Below, in pieces: positions 6,901 through 8,974 of a stretch of 8,974 nucleotides of DNA. How positions within the stretch are numbered: position 1 is the stretch's first letter; each line of letters begins with the position of its first letter. Below the pieces are notes generated by a model. It was not told the DNA's origin, searched no databases, and saw nothing but the letters and a program-made list of their open reading frames with translations. Source of the stretch: an uncultured Ruminococcus sp. (GTDB lineage: Bacteria > Bacillota > Clostridia > Oscillospirales > Ruminococcaceae); the NCBI GenBank assembly GCA_946531975.1, contig CAMNAY010000058.1:1-8974 (forward strand), read 5' to 3'. A program made the translations under genes and the position numbers.

Positions 6901-8617
6901 CACCCTGGAAACGCCCGCTGCCGAAGGAAACTATTCTGCGGTCTACGCAGAAAACGGCGTGACAATCTCCGGCAATGGCAATCTGACGCTCCGCGGCTGC
7001 AGCGAAGGTCTGGAAAGTCGGAGCGGCGATATTTACCTGAAGGGAACAGGAACGCTGACATTTGAGAATGTCATAACCGGCTTTGATGCCTGGGCAAGCG
7101 GCAAGGTGTTCTATGAAAACGGTACCGTTGCATACAACGGCATCCGCAACACCTATCCGACCGACGGTTCACAGTATCTGAGCGGACAGCTGATCCGGCA
7201 CAAGGATGTTGACCGCCTTGATTTCACAAACAAAACGCACAGCCTGAAAATCACGGTCGGTGATGTCAACGGGAACACGATGGATGTTTCGGAGGATGAG
7301 CTCCGCGAGCAGATCAAGGCAAATTACAACGCGACAATCGGATATGAAAAAGTGCATGTGACCATCAAGCCGATTCACACCGATACGGAGAAGATCATTT
7401 CGGAAGAGTATCTGAAATCCGGCTCCTGTGAGGAGGGTGCAGAGTATTACTTTGCATGTGAATGCGGCCATATCAGCAATTATACATATACCGTTGAGGC
7501 GCACGAACACAAGCTCACGCATCACGCGGCACAGGCGCCGACATGCGCTGCAGCCGGCTGGGAGGCCTACGATGTCTGCGAAGACTGCGGCTATTCGACC
7601 TATGAGGAGCTGCCGGCACTGGGTCACGATCTGACCTATCACGAAGCCAAAGCGGCAACCTGCACGGAGCCCGGCAAGGCCGCGCATTATACCTGCGGCA
7701 GCTGCGGCGAGGTGTTCGCGGATGAAACCGGCATCATCAAGCTCACGGAAGCAGAGCTGGAAGTGCCGGCACTCGGACATAACCGGATCCAGCATCTCGC
7801 AGTGACACCGTCCTGCACGGAGGAAGGCACGATTACCTATTGGGAATGCACACACTGCGGTGAACTGAGCGCGGATGAACTGGGTCTGACGCTGCTCACC
7901 CCGGAGGAGCTGACCCTTCCGAAGAACGATCACAGCTGGGGCGCCTGGGAACGCACCAAGGAGCCGACCGCCGACGAAGAAGGCGAGGATACCCGCGTCT
8001 GCGCGGTCTGCGGTGAAACGGAGACCAGAGCCGTGGAGACACTTCCCGTGACGACCACATCCGAGACGGCAACAACTTCGGAGACCACGGCAAGCACGTC
8101 CGCGACAAAGTCCACGGCGACAACAACAAGCATCTCCGCGACAAAGTCCACGGAAACAACAACAAGCACCTCCGCGACAAAGTCCACGGAAACAACAACA
8201 AGCACTTCCGCGACAAAGTCCACGGCGACAACAACAAGCACCTCCGCGACTGAGTCCACGGAGACAACCGCAAGCACCTCCGCGACTGAGTCCACGGAGA
8301 CAACCGCAAGCACCTCCGCGACTGAGTCCACGGAAACAACCGCAAGCACTTCTGAGACCGAATCGACCGAGACGACCACATCAACCGCCGAGCCTGTCAC
8401 ACCTGTTGAGGGCGACTACAACGGCGACGGCGAGGTTACGATCGCAGATGCGGTCATGCTCGCACGGATCATCTCAGAGGATGACACACTGACAGAGGAA
8501 GAAATCGCCGTCATTCTGGCAGCGAAGCCTGATACGGATGAAGACGGGATGCTCACGCTCCTGGATCTTCGTGCGATGGTGAAGAAGCTGGAAGCTGATG
8601 ACAGCACCACAGACTGA
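860..8617 (+). CDS. giant secreted multi-domain dockerin protein, no catalytic domain recognised
   Basis: This 2585-residue protein is predicted to be exported and anchored non-covalently to a cohesin-bearing scaffoldin or surface protein. Order of parts: signal peptide (1 to about 36-39); right-handed beta-helix-like region with an LDLNGH rung (158-163) and YGGTF/Y rungs near 256, 460 and 503; a helical and highly charged insertion (264-443); Ig-like sandwiches (for example around 1041-1195); a BIG2-like module (about 1314-1411, ending 'SLTVRV'); a 'VKWYKDY' module (about 1412-1530); further beta modules; an FN3-like module with 'LTGLTPDTDYTLYYR' (about 1872-1937); a beta-rich 'YDPETHTLTL' module (about 1938-2097); Cys-ribbon modules (2190-2396); Thr/Ser linker (to about 2510); type I dockerin (2518-2577). 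Its own promoter and terminator make it monocistronic. I see no glycoside hydrolase, lyase or esterase domain, and no LPXTG or transmembrane anchor. An adhesive, structural or polysaccharide-binding role is inference. The dockerin and export calls are firm; the middle domain boundaries are approximate. Confidence 0.93.
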   Translation: MHTRSRFLSLMFAVTLTASMASYLPGMPAPPETLQAAAADTEEEPDASTNMTIDFNYEKNNGVTTPDESFLRIGAEGYEKETYLTPESKKEWQKFYDSHPWQHVTCWSSEANDEGSLRTYLTSTDKDIEYLCLTQDYSYSNWGRTPWKPMVVTKDKVLDLNGHKLEIRYDRNVNHAQTDKHQNTIEDTHLATCIEIENGATLTIIDSSAWRGEGTDQKGTGGISFTGYMIDPYKYDIQFHTTRDLFHVNNGNLVIYGGTFQAGRKKDQLKSSFSMSKLKTVIGSAVEMGVNVAEYATGLNTASAAYKDVLKSTLSKAALSENGDTGEDDNKQGDTQTVVERDGKNQNAVPKEADEKEGPGGKDDREPTIGEKKDKNKESENKSNDKKNAKDDTNTKLAEAENKIVKQATDKEGIMGIVDSAFSLASGISSLFAPDNKSRVTQSIKGTVVCVGNDGSFVSYGGTYKGYGSTQHTRNGVVEVHVDPSTPKTFDHSKYAGGLAYIYGGTFEAYNGANVFNMVTVSSGRPHAIEYAGGDSSHPVSITLDNKETANVEVLYYENQQDFVNGKADKLIPINTANIQVRGGLFRCYYDLMNVTTRKDEDDEHFRKFPGTMGSVNLGVGSFNSNLIQDGRIQISDKYGAGSLVLLDEQSSEEAEGQGLYHYRLFCGDSELRTKSYYSVYPNPKLKTNTSHSMQLSTYEGTGKATSKILEEDEENIRAPYRQTENYFDYMIDDARASRWSVMPNFHYAETDSIQAKMDVYGAGIRESEVWYYPLPHAADGSVIEDIGYSEAGMRTWSMYVGYNPYAIGSPASQLDNFYYEYGWMDPSNRNCDDKKFKSLEKSSAVNPLYYTLSYDSIRNEMLYFTYKVYRVDPLSRESISESKTFGVDEPLITVRYGAGLKDALKCKLPLTEVEQQIKNKRKGWGGFQQGEMYRIVLTVEQRIGVHYTEEGFSEQLPEAKCESSILFRCFSSSELKDEEEAYKERDFTPVQFDLKQVTDPTSMSGRTMTVPVVEAGQYANVHMINGKAGMTDYRGDVKVFDLYYQWWEVEEDGTPVRLLAGTDNIYDGPKDERSKHNNYEWNVGKDGKIYRNTVDPNDPYLSYYGENGLPKNQNDWTDKMVHLYSHAMTDKSDLTPDHTTNLYLGNNDIFATNTDTCYIPEEMAGKYIQVKVIVQNLDWPMAYDKLQTFYSHPVLVGGTARTLSGEVSAEYAEGETYAAYNKPVTLSLDNVDGLYPSEKITSVWYVAGYSTKKFDDLSITDLSELPTVQYPADFFDADYDLKKILAKDCRTFARIETNKGRVLTTADAHFNYEVEATDIALAGDQIEEYKLSDILKGKYPNGVWKYYALPMGASVGYDFHNCTTTDEKVATLNEAGRIIFGGGFGETEITVTSPTGKPVSLTVRVINDYDSFEISGIKAPVIGEPLSTNAVVPADAPYHVKDVKWYKDYKSWTNGQEADPNEIAEYGHPYRAEVTLESNEFCIADWNSDYSLTVEFPDGSSDTATGTQVDQAYDYDTHEHLQEFTVSYEFPAQTDPNATVISEIHLDFPTKVPEGVYIDEWLDDNVSLYANGPIDGFTLSIVPAFSEDCERIARAYNYSSCQDVAVFVKGMQTGLSVHIEVPDDLEAKGNSIAEQVKLIINGEESGHLTWSSKDTLWFQALDSLTVTDGTLQLQYPDYKVAGVNAVVGETVTLEDLFTSSNAQLEVTMTGIHSTYDVNDFFEYDLDAGTFTPIKAHQTATFYVDYVLTAQTGGSGTPEYRHEGSVTIDGIYETAADAPEITEPAVKQIGITALHPDGSKAYSGEYPYTAYMSVPEVADALFCGIYDDTDTILKYSKNALEYGAGRIQTTLQDGGQYTLKTVPADSMQVCPGAAEVYAFVEAPDGSDVPGISISVDGVHYVSSARLTGLTPDTDYTLYYRQGFDGTVYAKTFRTAKQDYGVYLGRTAVTDSNLGSLDRDGWHYDPETHTLTLKDYNLRSFGAVSWIEPFDQWKMNYNSVIVSRQDLNLVLIGENTLETPAAEGNYSAVYAENGVTISGNGNLTLRGCSEGLESRSGDIYLKGTGTLTFENVITGFDAWASGKVFYENGTVAYNGIRNTYPTDGSQYLSGQLIRHKDVDRLDFTNKTHSLKITVGDVNGNTMDVSEDELREQIKANYNATIGYEKVHVTIKPIHTDTEKIISEEYLKSGSCEEGAEYYFACECGHISNYTYTVEAHEHKLTHHAAQAPTCAAAGWEAYDVCEDCGYSTYEELPALGHDLTYHEAKAATCTEPGKAAHYTCGSCGEVFADETGIIKLTEAELEVPALGHNRIQHLAVTPSCTEEGTITYWECTHCGELSADELGLTLLTPEELTLPKNDHSWGAWERTKEPTADEEGEDTRVCAVCGETETRAVETLPVTTTSETATTSETTASTSATKSTATTTSISATKSTETTTSTSATKSTETTTSTSATKSTATTTSTSATESTETTASTSATESTETTASTSATESTETTASTSETESTETTTSTAEPVTPVEGDYNGDGEVTIADAVMLARIISEDDTLTEEEIAVILAAKPDTDEDGMLTLLDLRAMVKKLEADDSTTD
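1649..2188 (+). other. helical and charged insertion splitting the N-terminal beta-helix
   Basis: Residues 264-443 lie between two beta-helix rungs of the same type (YGGTF at 256-260 and YGGTY at 460-464). The insert has three parts: a helix-like segment rich in Ala, Gly, Val and Leu (about 275-320), an 83-residue tract made mostly of Lys, Asp, Glu, Asn and Gln (321-403) that should be disordered, and a second helix-like segment (about 404-432, 'GIVDSAFSLASGISSLF'). The surrounding sequence is beta-rich, so the change of character is abrupt. Function unknown. Confidence 0.7.
7427..8047 (+). other. five Cys-ribbon modules, first and last degenerate
   Basis: Three full modules share C-x10-C-x2-C followed by a Pro-x2-Gly-His or similar ending: Cys 2229/2240/2243 with His 2256, Cys 2268/2279/2282 with His 2307, and Cys 2319/2330/2333 with His 2358. 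A fourth keeps only Cys 2381 and 2384 (Ala-Asp stands where the first Cys should be). A module before them has Cys 2190, 2200 and 2202 (C-x-C instead of C-x2-C). Repeats of this 'ATCTEPG...C..CG' pattern are common in Firmicutes surface proteins. Metal binding through the three Cys and one His is plausible but not shown. Confidence 0.8.
8093..8380 (+). repeat. in-frame 36-bp tandem repeat (8 units) encoding the Thr/Ser linker
   Basis: Eight head-to-tail 36-bp units each encode 12 residues of the form STSAT(K/E)STETT(T/A), residues 2412-2507. Units 5 and 6 (8237-8308) are identical and unit 7 differs from them at one base. Units 1-4 carry an AAA lysine codon where units 5-7 carry GAG glutamate. 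Unit 8 is the most diverged. The tract is a probable glycosylated or extended spacer before the dockerin, and its copy number may vary between strains. Confidence 0.95.
8411..8590 (+). other. C-terminal type I dockerin domain
   Basis: Two F-hand calcium loops are present. Loop 1 uses Asp2519, Asn2521, Asp2523, Gly2524 and Asp2530, followed by helix 'AVMLARII'. Loop 2 uses Asp2558, Asp2560, Asp2562, Gly2563 and Asp2569, followed by 'LRAMVKKL'. These match the DxNxDGxxxxxD duplicated pattern of dockerins, which bind cohesins in cellulosome-type assemblies. The residues at loop positions 10-11 differ between halves (Ile-Ala versus Leu-Leu), so the two binding faces are not equivalent. Confidence 0.93.
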
Positions 8618-8626
8618 CAGAAAGCG

Positions 8627-8655
8627 AGGAGCGTCCCGGCAGGGGCGCTCCTTTC
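8627..8655 (+). terminator. Rho-independent terminator of the dockerin gene
   Basis: An 11-bp stem (8627-8637 with 8642-8652) closes on a GGCA loop, 9 bp after the TGA, and is followed by a short, weak T tract (TTTC). One pair is a T-G wobble (8634 with 8645). On the minus strand that pair becomes an A-C mismatch, so the hairpin favours plus-strand transcripts, although some action on the convergent gene is possible. Confidence 0.85.
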
Positions 8656-8700
8656 TGTATCCGGTTCAGTTTCATGCGGATTCCCGCTTGCAGCAGGTGA

Positions 8701-8974
8701 TTATGAGCCGACGAGCATTTTATAGGTCACGCCGTATTTCTCGGCAATATCCTTTGCGTAGGATGAGCCCTCCGGCGGCGCCTGTGCCAGCCGGAAGGAG
8801 CGCTTGCCGCCGTCGGTCTGCATGATCAGCGAGGCAGCGCCCGCGCCGGTGCTCTCCCGGGTGAATGCGCCGGCATCTGCGCCCAGCTTGTGCATATGGG
8901 TATTGTAGATCGTCCGCACACCTTTGGTCATGAGCGCTTTTACGGCATACTTTGCGATGTAATAGCCTTCCTCA
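8701..8974 (-). CDS. C-terminal end of a MutS-like (MutS domain V) ATPase, 5' truncated by window edge
   Basis: About 91 residues are visible, read on the minus strand from the window edge to a TAA at 8703-8701. The segment 'EGYYIAKYAVKALMTKGVRTIYNTHMHKLG' (shown here in parts: EGYYIAKYAV, then VRTIYNTHMHKLG) matches the end of the MutS ABC-ATPase domain, including the Thr-His switch motif before a short loop. It is followed by 'RSFRLAQAPPEGSSYAKDIA', which corresponds to the 'SYGIEVA' strand-helix element that closes MutS-type ATPase domains. The Walker A and B motifs would lie upstream, outside the window. Whether this is MutS proper or one of the shorter MutS-related proteins of Clostridia cannot be told here; the Pro-Pro-Glu-Gly-x-Ser-Tyr wording differs from canonical MutS. 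An internal ATG at 8931 is not the start, because the homology continues upstream. The gene is convergent with the dockerin gene. Confidence 0.8.
   Translation of the reverse strand, partial: EEGYYIAKYAVKALMTKGVRTIYNTHMHKLGADAGAFTRESTGAGAASLIMQTDGGKRSFRLAQAPPEGSSYAKDIAEKYGVTYKMLVGS

Noticed and set aside
8093..8380. CRISPR-like array
   Set aside because: The 36-bp units are contiguous with no spacers and are in frame within the Thr/Ser linker.
7930..8400. Minus-strand frames giving Val/Ser/Asp-rich repetitive peptides
   Set aside because: They are mirror images of the 36-bp tandem repeat in another frame, not genes.

Overview
The window most likely comes from a Gram-positive, anaerobic, fibre-associated gut or rumen Firmicute of the Ruminococcus/Oscillospiraceae type. 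This is inferred from a very large secreted protein that ends in a type I dockerin behind a Thr/Ser linker, a Firmicutes-style promoter (TTGACA-N17-TATACT with an extended -10), strong purine-rich ribosome binding signals, and cysteine-ribbon repeats of the kind common in clostridial surface proteins. Species cannot be fixed from the window.

Layout: (1) Positions 2-469 (+) hold the 3' end of an unrecognised gene, followed by a textbook intrinsic terminator (515-551). (2) The gap 470-859 carries that terminator, about 95 bp with nothing recognisable, a near-consensus promoter (648-676) and a leader of about 175 nt. The leader has a hairpin with two mutually exclusive pairings and an unattached perfect Shine-Dalgarno sequence. 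(3) Positions 860-8617 (+) are one 2585-residue secreted protein: signal peptide, pectin-lyase-like beta-helix with a large helical and charged insertion, a long run of Ig-like/beta-sandwich modules, an FN3-like module, a second 'YDPxTxTLTL' beta-rich module, five Cys-ribbon modules, a 36-bp tandem-repeat Thr/Ser linker, and a C-terminal dockerin. It has its own promoter and terminator (8627-8655), so it looks monocistronic. (4) Positions 8701-8974 (-) are the 3' end of a convergent MutS-like ATPase gene.

The centre of interest is the giant dockerin protein. It would be exported, calcium-loaded at the dockerin and docked onto a cohesin-bearing scaffoldin or cell-surface anchor. No catalytic domain is recognisable by eye, so it reads as a non-catalytic adhesive, structural or carbohydrate-binding component rather than an ordinary glycoside hydrolase. 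The flanking genes show no functional link to it: one is terminated before it and the other is convergent.
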